Origin: a virus
DNA length: 30,709 bases
Strand: one strand, 5' to 3'
Virus record (IMG/VR): IMGVR_UViG_3300047510_000758
Span: 1-30,709 of that record
Shown here: piece after piece, positions 1 through 8,439 of the stretch
Numbering within the stretch: position 1 is the stretch's first letter
Layout: the number at the start of each line of letters is the position of its first letter
The notes under the pieces: model-generated
The model's input: the letters and a program-made list of their open reading frames with translations, nothing else
What the model was told of the DNA's origin: nothing
The model's database searches: none
Translations under genes and position numbers: made by a program

Positions 1-1
1 A

Positions 2-589
2 GATAGATTGTTTAATAGCGTTGATCAACCAATTGATTTATACACCAGCAACGAATCAATTGAACTACACGCAGAATATATTCGTGACGGGCTGGTATGG
101 AATGACTGGGTCAACACAATAGAAGTGGCACTTGATAATCAAATAAGTCATAAACTACGTGCTCTGCATATTATGTGTACCATCAACGCATTGTGTTTAG
201 ATAGTCTAGTACAATTTTTAGAATATGTGATTGATTGGAAAATGTGTTACGGGAGAGATGCTGTTAACTTTTCTTTAAACATTTTGCGTTTTCCAAGTTT
301 TCAATCTGCGTTGGTGTTGCCCGATAACCTACGTACCGCATATAAAGATCAATTGGTAGACTTTATGGATAGATACCGGAATAGTGAATTTATACAAGAG
401 TTTGAATGGAATCAATTACAAAGATTGGTCGATTATCTCGATGTGGTTAAAACACCTCACAGTGAAGCATTTGATTTAGACCGATTAAGAAACGACTTTA
501 AAAAATTCTACGCACAGTACGATCAACGACGTAATAAAAACTTTACAGAAACTTTCCCTAAATTAGCAAAATGGTATGATAGTCTATGA
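2..589 (+). CDS. Radical SAM protein, C-terminal part (5' end outside window)
   Basis: The frame is open to the left window edge, so this is the C-terminal ~195 residues of a longer protein; the TTG at position 8 is not a credible start. The stretch AEYIRDGLVWNDW near the beginning matches the corresponding part of the radical SAM protein at 3115-4410 (GEYIRTGLDYETW). The ending (FTETFPKLAKW) resembles the end of the protein at 586-1908 (FWATFPELL). It is therefore very probably a fourth member of the same radical SAM family, whose CxxxCxxC cluster and GGEP motif lie upstream of the window. Its stop overlaps the next start (ATGA). Assignment is by internal paralogy, not by seeing the catalytic core. 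Confidence 0.75.
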   Translation, partial: DRLFNSVDQPIDLYTSNESIELHAEYIRDGLVWNDWVNTIEVALDNQISHKLRALHIMCTINALCLDSLVQFLEYVIDWKMCYGRDAVNFSLNILRFPSFQSALVLPDNLRTAYKDQLVDFMDRYRNSEFIQEFEWNQLQRLVDYLDVVKTPHSEAFDLDRLRNDFKKFYAQYDQRRNKNFTETFPKLAKWYDSL

Positions 590-1908
590 GTGATGTGAAA
601 GGTTTTTATAACAAAGGATACGTGTATAACGAACGTGCGCCATATTTTATTGAGCAAGAAAAATTAACTCATGATCAATGGGTTAAATTAACAGAAAGCA
701 AAACATTTTGTATGATGCCCTGGATGCATATGCACGCCTTTCCAGATGGTCGTGCTTATCCTTGTTGTCTTGCTGATTATTGGCATCCAGTGGGAGACCT
801 GCGTAAAAATACAATGGAGGAAATATGGAATCAGCAACCATATCGTACTTTGCGTATCAACATGTTAAATGAACAACCAAGCAAGGAGTGTACCAAGTGC
901 TATGAACAAGAAACAAATGGTTTTTTTAGTATGCGTAACGATGCCAATCGTAATTATGGACATCACGTGCGTGAGGTGGATAGGACGGATAGCGACGGAA
1001 ATAATCCAGAGTTTAAGCTCAGATACTGGGATGTACGGTTTAGTAACCTATGCAACTTTAGGTGCCGTAGCTGCGGTCCTATTTTTAGCAGTAATTGGTT
1101 CAATGATCATGTTAAACTATATAATCGAACGCCTGACGTGCTCGGAAGGGAAATGGCTAGAGTAGAGTATACCACTGGTGATGAAGATGGTATGTTGGAA
1201 CAAATGTTACCTCACATACCATATCTTGAACAGGTGTACTTTGCCGGCGGCGAACCTCTTATCATGAAAGAACATTATTTCATGTTAGAAAAATTAATCG
1301 AACATGAAAAAACAGATGTACGTATTCAATATAACACAAATTTTAGCGAACTTGCCTACAAAGATAAACATGTATTTGATTATTGGCAGCATTTTAAAAA
1401 TGTCAGCGTTGGTGCCAGTTTAGACGCATCGGGTGCTCGAGCAGAACTATTGCGTAAAGGTACAGACTGGTCACAAGTAGAAAGCAATAGAGATCAAATG
1501 TTAAAAAAAGTACCTCACGTTGATTTTTATATAAGCGCAACTGTTAGTTCAATGAACGTATTACATGTGTTGGAGTTTCATCGAGAATGGGTCAAACAAG
1601 GATTAATTGACGCAAAAGATTTTAATGTAAATATATGTCAAAGTCCCGACTGGTACCGAGCAGACATCTTCCCACAAGATTTCAAAGAGAATTATATAAA
1701 ACCTGCATACCAAGAACACATTGCTTGGCTAGAACCACAAGATAAGTTACAACGGGCTACAAATGGTTTTAAAAGTGCATTGAACTTTATTATGGCTACA
1801 GATCGCAGCGATCAATTACAAAGATTCAAAGACGAAGTTGCAAAACTTGATTCTATACGAAACGAAGACTTTTGGGCAACTTTTCCTGAACTTCTATTAT
1901 TAAAATGA
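586..1908 (+). CDS. Radical SAM protein with N-terminal twitch/SPASM-like domain
   Basis: 440 aa. The radical SAM core carries the 4Fe-4S motif CxxxCxxC at C156, C160 and C163, and the SAM-binding GGEP at 221-224. Ahead of the core, residues 42-105 form a SPASM/twitch-like module (CMMPW, DGRAYPCC, then a GDL...EIW segment and CTKC) with Cys 42, 60, 61, 102 and 105. Such modules usually follow the core; here the order is inverted, as in the phage family annotated as twitch domain-containing radical SAM protein. Members cleave SAM reductively to make a 5'-deoxyadenosyl radical; the substrate is unknown. The start overlaps the upstream stop by ATGA and the end overlaps the next start the same way, so translation is coupled. 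Confidence 0.9.
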   Translation: MSDVKGFYNKGYVYNERAPYFIEQEKLTHDQWVKLTESKTFCMMPWMHMHAFPDGRAYPCCLADYWHPVGDLRKNTMEEIWNQQPYRTLRINMLNEQPSKECTKCYEQETNGFFSMRNDANRNYGHHVREVDRTDSDGNNPEFKLRYWDVRFSNLCNFRCRSCGPIFSSNWFNDHVKLYNRTPDVLGREMARVEYTTGDEDGMLEQMLPHIPYLEQVYFAGGEPLIMKEHYFMLEKLIEHEKTDVRIQYNTNFSELAYKDKHVFDYWQHFKNVSVGASLDASGARAELLRKGTDWSQVESNRDQMLKKVPHVDFYISATVSSMNVLHVLEFHREWVKQGLIDAKDFNVNICQSPDWYRADIFPQDFKENYIKPAYQEHIAWLEPQDKLQRATNGFKSALNFIMATDRSDQLQRFKDEVAKLDSIRNEDFWATFPELLLLK

Positions 1909-3122
1909 CTTTACCAAAAACAATTTGTATGTTGCCGTGGATCAGTATAGAAACCAGTCCCATTGGTACAGCTAGACCTTGTTGCCTGGCACGAGAAGAA
2001 ATTACTGACAGTAATGGTGTTAAGTACGATTTAAACAAAGATAGCTTAGAAACAATATATCATAGCAAATATATGCAAAATCTCCGACAACAATTTCGTC
2101 AAGGAGAAAAACCAACTACTTGTAAATTATGTTGGGACGAGGAAGCAGCAGGTAGGACTAGTAAACGTATACACAGTAGAATTAGGCTAAAAGAATTATA
2201 TAACAATATCGAATGGGAAAATAATGATCCAGATCAGCTTTGGTTTCTTGATTTAAAATTAGGCAACATTTGCAATTTGAAATGCCGCATTTGCGGATCT
2301 TGGTCTAGTAGTAAATGGGCAGCAGAAGAATTAGAATATGTGCCTAAAGGGTACGACAAAAAGCAGCATATTGCATACCAATGGTTAAAACAGGGTGCAT
2401 GGCCTCGTAACCCGGATACAAATTTTTGGGCAAACTTAAAAACTTTACTACCTAACATAAAGTATCTTGAATTTACAGGCGGAGAACCTTGGCTGATTGC
2501 AGAACATTTTGATTTATTAAAGTATGCAGTAGAAAAAGGTTATAGTAAAAACATTGATATTCATTATAACACAAATGCTACACAAATGCCCGGAGAGTTT
2601 GATGCAGCAATCTGGCGAGAATTTGGCCGAGTCGACATCGCATTTAGCGTAGACAATGTAGGTGCTAGATTTGAATACGAACGATATGGCGCCAATTGGC
2701 TACTAGCTAATAACATTATTGATTATGTGCATTACAGTCAGGCATCTATGCCAAACATTACTACACAACTTTGTTTTACTATAAATGTTCAAAATGTCTA
2801 TTACCTCGACGAATTATTAGCCTGGGCCGATACAAAAAAATTTGGTAGTGTATATTTTAATATGTTGCACAGCCCAGATCATATGAGTGTTCAACGAATG
2901 ACCCCGACTGCACAAGAATTAGTTTTAAACAAATTAAAAACAACTTTTTGGGTCACCGAAGATTATCATAATGAAATTAATAATGTGATAAGATTCATCG
3001 AATTAGGTACAGGTAGTGACGGAAAAGAGTTTTTAGAAAAAATGAAACGCACTGACGAATATCGTAAGCAAAATTTTAAACATACTCACAGTGAAATAGC
3101 GTTAGCAATGGGATATGAATAA
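1905..3122 (+). CDS. Radical SAM protein with N-terminal twitch/SPASM-like domain
   Basis: 405 aa, paralogue of its neighbours. N-terminal module: C8 (CMLPW), C26-C27 (ARPCC), C73 and C76 (CKLC). Core: CNLKCRIC with C123, C127 and C130, and TGGEP at 191-195. The sequence is clearly diverged from the flanking copies, so the paralogues are not recent duplicates and probably act on different substrates or at different steps. The ATGA overlap at 1905-1908 couples it to the previous gene; its end overlaps the next gene by 8 nt. It should bind one SAM-cleaving 4Fe-4S cluster and perhaps an auxiliary cluster in the N-terminal module. The substrate cannot be told from sequence. Confidence 0.9.
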   Translation: MTLPKTICMLPWISIETSPIGTARPCCLAREEITDSNGVKYDLNKDSLETIYHSKYMQNLRQQFRQGEKPTTCKLCWDEEAAGRTSKRIHSRIRLKELYNNIEWENNDPDQLWFLDLKLGNICNLKCRICGSWSSSKWAAEELEYVPKGYDKKQHIAYQWLKQGAWPRNPDTNFWANLKTLLPNIKYLEFTGGEPWLIAEHFDLLKYAVEKGYSKNIDIHYNTNATQMPGEFDAAIWREFGRVDIAFSVDNVGARFEYERYGANWLLANNIIDYVHYSQASMPNITTQLCFTINVQNVYYLDELLAWADTKKFGSVYFNMLHSPDHMSVQRMTPTAQELVLNKLKTTFWVTEDYHNEINNVIRFIELGTGSDGKEFLEKMKRTDEYRKQNFKHTHSEIALAMGYE

Positions 3123-4410
3123 ACATGAAACATTTTGTATGGCCCCTTGGACCCATACATATCTAAGCCCACAAACAGAAAGACGCCTATGTTGTGCCAG
3201 CAGAGAATCAGCACAAAATTTTCAACAATATATAGATAGCAATCAAGGCACGGGTCGTTATATCCCAATGGCTCTTGACGAGCACTGGAATAGTGCTCAT
3301 ATGCAATCAGTTCGTAAACGTATGATGTCCGGAGAAGTGCTACCCGAGTGCGAAGTTTGCAACGATAAACTATTAAACACTGATGTTTACCGTAGTTATT
3401 TTAATAATTTATTTGGGCATAAGTATCAACAAGTGCTAGAGAGCACTGACGAAACAGGATATACAACCATGAAACCTGTTTCGTGGGATTACAGATTTAG
3501 TAATCTCTGTAATTTTAAATGCCGTACGTGCGGCGACATGCTGTCTAGTTCGTGGGAAAGTGAGCAAAGACAACACTCAATGATTGATTGGTCAAATCCA
3601 AAAAACAATTGGATGCAACCTGAAATCAAAAAACAGATTGAACAGTTCCAGACAACTCAAATTGAAGCCGAGTTTGCAGCAGCAGTTGAGGGCCACCGTG
3701 TAGAAGAAGTTTACTGGGTGGGAGGGGAACCGCTAATGTATGAACAGCATTGGCGGTATATGCAAAGAATAATAGAACTGGGAGATGGTAAAAATGTTTA
3801 TGCTAGATACAATACTAATCTTAGCCGCATTAGTTATAGAGGTTGTAATCTTTTTCAAGATGTACTCGCTCACGTGCGCGATTGGCAAATTTGTGCCAGT
3901 ATTGACGGAACAGGACGAATTGGAGAATATATCCGAACAGGCCTTGATTATGAGACGTGGCTTGCAAACTTTAAGGAAGGAATTAGAGTCTCTACGCACG
4001 GAAGGCAAATGAGAATAGACTTCACGCTTACCCTTCCGGGTATGTTTGAAGTTGCAAATATACAGCAGTTAGGTAACGATTTGGGCGTTGACATCCTGGC
4101 AAAGGTTGTCTTTAGTTTTAGTCCGGACATAGTTATGTCACCTTTAGCCCTACCTAGGTCCGTATTAGATCCTTGGGTAGATGAATTATTAAACGCCGGA
4201 GTAGCCGGTCCGTTAAAGGATATCTTAGTTCAGCTTCGAACACGCCCTACCTTTCAAGAGCAATACGGTGAAACGGAATATCAAAAAGGTATTGCTCGAG
4301 GCAAAGCTCGTGTGTTACAATTAGAGGCTATTCGTACTCAGTCAACAACTATGGACGAAATACTATCAAAGAGAGCAGATGTATATGAGTGGTGGGCTTC
4401 CATCAGTTAA
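3115..4410 (+). CDS. Radical SAM protein with N-terminal twitch/SPASM-like domain
   Basis: 431 aa, last of the radical SAM series. N-terminal module: C8 (CMAPW), C26-C27 (RLCC), C79 and C82 (CEVC). Core: CNFKCRTC with C132, C136 and C139, and VGGEP at 202-206. It carries a longer insert between the cluster motif and GGEP than the 405-aa copy. The ATG at 3115 lies inside the end of the upstream gene (8-nt overlap) and gives the cysteine-containing N-terminus shared with the paralogues, which supports this start. The end overlaps the 363-aa gene by about 30 nt. Family membership is secure; the reaction is unknown. Confidence 0.9.
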   Translation: MNKHETFCMAPWTHTYLSPQTERRLCCASRESAQNFQQYIDSNQGTGRYIPMALDEHWNSAHMQSVRKRMMSGEVLPECEVCNDKLLNTDVYRSYFNNLFGHKYQQVLESTDETGYTTMKPVSWDYRFSNLCNFKCRTCGDMLSSSWESEQRQHSMIDWSNPKNNWMQPEIKKQIEQFQTTQIEAEFAAAVEGHRVEEVYWVGGEPLMYEQHWRYMQRIIELGDGKNVYARYNTNLSRISYRGCNLFQDVLAHVRDWQICASIDGTGRIGEYIRTGLDYETWLANFKEGIRVSTHGRQMRIDFTLTLPGMFEVANIQQLGNDLGVDILAKVVFSFSPDIVMSPLALPRSVLDPWVDELLNAGVAGPLKDILVQLRTRPTFQEQYGETEYQKGIARGKARVLQLEAIRTQSTTMDEILSKRADVYEWWASIS

Positions 4411-5470
4411 AGTAGTATTGCGTAATCCTTTAAATTATAATGATCAAATTGATTATAATATAATTCCTCACGACAACGAATTAGCTAAAGACTGGATTCC
4501 TGCATTAAAAGAATTATTACAATCAGGTAATTTATTAGAAAAGAATTTCTGTTTTATGGGTTTTCCAAAAACAGCAAGAAATATAGAATATCTATGTAAT
4601 CAACTTAACGAACATATTAGTACAATTAATAATTTTTTTGATGATTACTCAATTGAAGAAACGTTTAACCCCTCGTTTCTTGTGTTAACAGATCTTGGCC
4701 CAAATCATCAATATCTAAACAAACTACATAATCATTTTGAACGTCTACAAGGAACAGTTGAGAATTTAAGTGATTATTATCGGCGTGCTGATTATGAAAC
4801 AAAGTATGCTATCAGGCAATTAAACAATATTTGTCACGAATTAGAAAATCTAATACTAAGTCAGCGCAAGCTAAAGACATTACCGTTTTGGGTCAGACCG
4901 AGCCAAATAACAACATTTCTAAATGCACAACGCTATGATCTTAAAGACGAACATAGAAAGTTATTTGCAATTAATGGATTTGATCGTGTTCTTGGTGGTG
5001 TGTATATGCACTGGACACAAATAGGCAAAACACTCTTTGAAGTGTGGCGAGATGAAAAAGCACCTAAGTTAACCGCAACAGTTTGTGAAGCGATTACTCA
5101 TTTACAATATTATAGTGGAGAGTTTGATGTAGAATGGGGAAACAATGTTGTTTACGATGGTCCTCATCCTTGGCATACACACGAAATTGATCAATTTGCT
5201 ACTTGGTTACACGAAAATGGTATGCACGTCGAAGATCCTAGTTTAAGTTGTGGTTACTTACCACTTGGACAAGTTGATCTTGCTAGTAGTTTTGGCACAA
5301 CGACCGGAGAACCTATTTGGAATGTATTAAGTACACATTTAGACATTTTTAAAATTGAAGTAGACGGGGTTAGTAGTACATTTGATTATTCGTGGACAGA
5401 TGCTAATTATAAGCAAATTCAAATTGATATGATGAAACCAGGATATGATTTTAGTAGCCGGCGGCGATAG
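4379..5470 (+). CDS. Protein of unknown function in the radical SAM cassette
   Basis: 363 aa, not recognised. It starts within the end of the last radical SAM gene (ATG at 4379, or the in-frame ATG at 4385) and overlaps the following SGNH-like gene by 26 nt, so it belongs to the same translationally coupled unit. The protein is mostly soluble-looking and mixed alpha/beta. A histidine-rich segment HPWHTHEIDQF lies in the last third, preceded by a region rich in aromatic and polar residues (GGVYMHWTQIGKT). The clustered His and acidic residues could bind a metal, but this is only a guess. No signal peptide or membrane segment is seen. Its position suggests a partner or downstream enzyme of the radical SAM proteins. 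Confidence 0.8.
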   Translation: MYMSGGLPSVKVVLRNPLNYNDQIDYNIIPHDNELAKDWIPALKELLQSGNLLEKNFCFMGFPKTARNIEYLCNQLNEHISTINNFFDDYSIEETFNPSFLVLTDLGPNHQYLNKLHNHFERLQGTVENLSDYYRRADYETKYAIRQLNNICHELENLILSQRKLKTLPFWVRPSQITTFLNAQRYDLKDEHRKLFAINGFDRVLGGVYMHWTQIGKTLFEVWRDEKAPKLTATVCEAITHLQYYSGEFDVEWGNNVVYDGPHPWHTHEIDQFATWLHENGMHVEDPSLSCGYLPLGQVDLASSFGTTTGEPIWNVLSTHLDIFKIEVDGVSSTFDYSWTDANYKQIQIDMMKPGYDFSSRRR

Positions 5471-6269
5471 TTTTATTTTTGGTTCAGAATTGTCTGATCA
5501 GTCTGATCAGACACCAAGTGCTTTGACCTTTCCGTCTTTGCTAGCAGAAAAGTATAAAATTGAATATGATTGTGCAGCCTGGCCAGGCAATGCCAACAAT
5601 GCAATTAGTAGAATGACTATTGCAGAATGCGAGAAAAATAAAGGAAAAAATGTAATTGCATTGGTAACCTGGACATTTTTACAAAGATATGAATTTAGAT
5701 TCAATTATTCTACTAGGCAAAGGTTGAGTCCTTGGCTAAGTGTTAATTCTTGGACATCTGACAATTTTACAAAAAATGATTTTAAAAAAAACTTTTTTAA
5801 TAATAATGACGAAATATTAGAAGCGCATTTACAAAATTTAAAAACAGCACAACAAACTGGAACAGCAGAATTTGCCGTTGAGTTTTTTAAACACGTGGGA
5901 AATAGTGAATATTATGAATTATATCACAGTCTCAGAGAGTTTGTTTTTTTACAAAATTATTTTAAAGTAAACAATATACCTTATCTATTTGTTACTGCCG
6001 ATAATCATTTTTACAAACACCCGAATTTTAAAAGATCACAAGACACATATTTGAATAATTTATATGATCAAATTGATTGGAGCAAATGGTTTTTCTTTGA
6101 ACCAGGCACTAAAAGTAACGAAACAAAAGAACCTCGAGGTTTTTACCAGTGGGCAGTAGAAAATAAATACCCCATCGGAACCACGCATCCACTTGAAGAT
6201 GCACATTATGCGGCAGCAAAATTAATTAAGGACAAATTCAATGAATTGGTTACAAAATCTTTGGAATAG
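5445..6269 (+). CDS. SGNH/GDSL hydrolase-like protein
   Basis: 274 aa. The N-terminus has a GDSL-type block I, GGDSFIFGSEL, with candidate nucleophile S9. An AWPGNANNAISR segment supplies the glycine and asparagine of later blocks. Near the C-terminus THPLEDAHYAAAKLI carries the candidate catalytic His; the usual Asp three residues before the first His is not obvious. SGNH enzymes are esterases, lipases or O-acyltransferases acting on polysaccharides and small molecules. There is no signal peptide, so it is probably cytoplasmic in the infected cell. It overlaps the 363-aa gene by 26 nt and the 33-aa gene by 29 nt. It is one of five SGNH-like genes here. Confidence 0.75.
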   Translation: MILVAGGDSFIFGSELSDQSDQTPSALTFPSLLAEKYKIEYDCAAWPGNANNAISRMTIAECEKNKGKNVIALVTWTFLQRYEFRFNYSTRQRLSPWLSVNSWTSDNFTKNDFKKNFFNNNDEILEAHLQNLKTAQQTGTAEFAVEFFKHVGNSEYYELYHSLREFVFLQNYFKVNNIPYLFVTADNHFYKHPNFKRSQDTYLNNLYDQIDWSKWFFFEPGTKSNETKEPRGFYQWAVENKYPIGTTHPLEDAHYAAAKLIKDKFNELVTKSLE

Positions 6270-6342
6270 AATTCGGTTAGAAATTAGATATAGACGTAAA
6301 CTTCGAGAACTACGCAAAAGAGATCCGTTTATATACAAATGA
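6241..6342 (+). CDS. Small basic protein, 33 aa
   Basis: A short frame of 33 codons plus stop that starts (ATG 6241) inside the end of the first SGNH-like gene. Its TGA overlaps the ATG of the second SGNH-like gene (ATGA at 6339-6342). It fills the otherwise unexplained 70-base gap between those genes, which is the main argument that it is real. The peptide is very basic: it starts MNWLQNLWNRIRLE, has RYRRKLRELRKRD in the middle and ends DPFIYK, and would form an amphipathic helix. From memory, short basic proteins ending in a (R/K)DPFIYK-like motif recur in marine phages, but I could not check this. Function unknown; nucleic-acid or membrane binding is possible. Confidence 0.7.
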   Translation: MNWLQNLWNRIRLEIRYRRKLRELRKRDPFIYK

Positions 6343-6986
6343 AATTATTAACAGTTGGGTGTAGTTTCACCATTGGTGAAGAATTAGCTCATCCTGAATC
6401 AGATTCTTGGCCTGTGTTAATTAGTAGAATTAATTCATGGGAGTTAAACAATCTTGGAAAATCGGGCGGTAGTAATGATAGAAATATACGAATAATATTT
6501 GAAGAAATAGATAAAGGCTATGATTTAATTATTGTAGCATGGACAGTTCCTGATAGATTTGAAGTACCGTTGGACGGTAAGTTTATTGATATCAATGCCA
6601 ATTCTGGCAGAAAACTTAACATGCACTGGACTACCGAGTACTATACACACCACTACGACAGACTGTATTCTTATACAAAATGGTTAAGAAATGTTATACT
6701 TTTACAAAGTTACTTAAAAAATAAAAATCAAAAATATATTTTTGTTAGCACATTTGGTATGTGGAGTGATTTACAAATAGATGCATATCAAGAATATTCT
6801 GAGAAGCTTGATTATTTAATTAAGCAAGTTGATAAAAAATTTTACGTAGATTGGCCTCATTGGGGTATGACTGATTGGATGGGAGATTGTACCAAGGGTC
6901 CAGGAGGTCATCCACTTGAAGATGGACATAATAGAATAGCGGTTAGAATCAATGAACATATTAGGAATCTCGGCTGGATTTCATGA
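6339..6986 (+). CDS. SGNH/GDSL hydrolase-like protein
   Basis: 215 aa. Block I is VGCSFTIGEEL with candidate nucleophile S9. The GKSGGSNDRNIRI segment gives the glycine and asparagine positions, and GGHPLEDGHNRIAVRI near the C-terminus carries the candidate His. The HPLED(A/G)H ending is shared with the neighbouring 274-aa protein, so the two form a subgroup distinct from the DNxH-type SGNH proteins at 15100 and 28855. The start overlaps the stop of the 33-aa gene (ATGA), and the end overlaps the carbamoyltransferase start by 35 nt. A hydrolase or acyl-transferase role in the cassette is likely; the substrate is unknown. Confidence 0.75.
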   Translation: MKLLTVGCSFTIGEELAHPESDSWPVLISRINSWELNNLGKSGGSNDRNIRIIFEEIDKGYDLIIVAWTVPDRFEVPLDGKFIDINANSGRKLNMHWTTEYYTHHYDRLYSYTKWLRNVILLQSYLKNKNQKYIFVSTFGMWSDLQIDAYQEYSEKLDYLIKQVDKKFYVDWPHWGMTDWMGDCTKGPGGHPLEDGHNRIAVRINEHIRNLGWIS

Positions 6987-8439
6987 TGCTGCTGTTAGTG
7001 TAATTAACACGCACGGAGATATCTTATTTGCAGCCCATAGCGAACGATATAGCGGGGTAAAAAATGATGCTAACATCTGTCGCGACTTAATGGATGATGT
7101 AACGAATTATTTTCCTATTCATCACGTCGCATATTACGAAACTCCGTGGAAGAAACAATTACGCAGATTGTATAGCGGCGAGGGTATTGAGTGGAATAAG
7201 TTATCTACTCGGAAGATATTAACAGAACAATTTGGTGGATACGCACAAATACCAAGTTACAGTACACACAATCATCATTTAAGTCACGCAGCAGCAGGAT
7301 TCCAGACTAGTCTATATGATCGTGCAACAGTAGTAGTAATTGACGCAATTGGTGAATGGGACACTATTAGTATATGGGGTGCAGAATACGATAGACGTGG
7401 CCGCGCACAATATAAACGACTATGGGGACAACGATATCCTCATAGCGTAGGATTATTTTACAGTGCAATGACGCAGAAGGTAGGACTAAAGCCCAATGAA
7501 GATGAATACATTCTAATGGGTATGGCAGCATACAGTGACAACTTTTACGGTTATGACGAATACCTAAAAAGCAATCTAGTTAGTGATGAATGGAATATAA
7601 CCTTCAAAGAGAATTTGCATACCGGATGGCACAATAAGGTATGGAACACCGTACACGATGCCAATTTAGCTGTAGCAGCACAACTGGTAGTAGAAAATTT
7701 AATTTATAATGTAATGCGTAGAGCAAGAGATTTTAACTGGAGTACTAATCTTGTTTATATGGGCGGTGTTGCATTAAACTGCCTGGCTAATAGAAACCTA
7801 GGAGAATACTTTGATAACATTTGGATTATGCCGAACCCGGGCGATGCTGGTAGCAGTCTTGGCGCAGCAGCCCTTGCGTATGGCGGTCGCCTTCGTTGGG
7901 TGGATGCTTACCTTGGTTACAATATACCTGGACCATACCCAGTTAACGCCCTACTGGATGGTTTATTGTCTAATGGTATTGTTGGTGTTGCTAGCGGTCG
8001 TGCTGAATTTGGACCAAGAGCACTAGGTAATAGAAGTTTGTTGGCAGACCCTAGAGGAATCAATATAAAGGATCGTGTAAATGAAATTAAGCAGAGACAA
8101 AAATTCAGACCTTTCGCTCCTGTCATATTGGAGGAAATGGCTGATCAGTACTTTGACTTCCACCCTGGGTGGACTAATAGCCGTTATATGCAGTCAGTCG
8201 CTCGTTGTAGGCGTCCTGATCTGTTTCCTGCTATCTGCCATGTTGATGGGACCAGTAGAGTACAAACGGTACCAAAAGATGGTTCGGGAATCAGAGAACT
8301 GTTAGAGAAATGGTTTTTGATAACAGATTGTCCGATGTTGTTAAACACATCATTGAATATCAAAGGAGAACCGATGGTAAATGATCGTAAGGATGCCGAT
8401 AGATTTGAACAAAAATATAAAGTAAAAGTGTTATCATGA
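6952..8439 (+). CDS. Carbamoyltransferase, NodU/CmcH/TobZ family
   Basis: 495 aa with both halves of the family. The N-terminal ASKHA-like part begins ILGISAGFHDAAVSV. It has the metal-binding HHLSH motif (H108, H112), D131 and the nucleotide-binding GGVALN (about 271-276). The C-terminal YrdC-like part has GRAEFGPRALGNRSLLADPR (about 349-368) and LLNTSLNIKGEP (463-474). These enzymes use carbamoyl phosphate and ATP to carbamoylate a hydroxyl, usually on a sugar or antibiotic. Viral homologues have been linked to carbamoylation of hydroxymethylcytosine in DNA. It is shorter than many family members (about 550-600 aa), but all expected motifs are present. It is coupled to the SGNH gene upstream and overlaps the deaminase by ATGA. 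Confidence 0.9.
   Translation: MNILGISAGFHDAAVSVINTHGDILFAAHSERYSGVKNDANICRDLMDDVTNYFPIHHVAYYETPWKKQLRRLYSGEGIEWNKLSTRKILTEQFGGYAQIPSYSTHNHHLSHAAAGFQTSLYDRATVVVIDAIGEWDTISIWGAEYDRRGRAQYKRLWGQRYPHSVGLFYSAMTQKVGLKPNEDEYILMGMAAYSDNFYGYDEYLKSNLVSDEWNITFKENLHTGWHNKVWNTVHDANLAVAAQLVVENLIYNVMRRARDFNWSTNLVYMGGVALNCLANRNLGEYFDNIWIMPNPGDAGSSLGAAALAYGGRLRWVDAYLGYNIPGPYPVNALLDGLLSNGIVGVASGRAEFGPRALGNRSLLADPRGINIKDRVNEIKQRQKFRPFAPVILEEMADQYFDFHPGWTNSRYMQSVARCRRPDLFPAICHVDGTSRVQTVPKDGSGIRELLEKWFLITDCPMLLNTSLNIKGEPMVNDRKDADRFEQKYKVKVLS

Noticed and set aside
5492-5512. Inverted and tandem repeat with two CTGATCAG units
   Set aside because: Within the SGNH gene and coding for Ser-Asp-Gln twice; a short coding repeat explains it. 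No sign of an attachment or operator site.
6241-6342. Calling the 33-aa protein a RiPP precursor
   Set aside because: There is no leader/core pattern, cysteine or Gly-Gly site, and similar basic small proteins seem common in marine phages. Kept only as a weak possibility.
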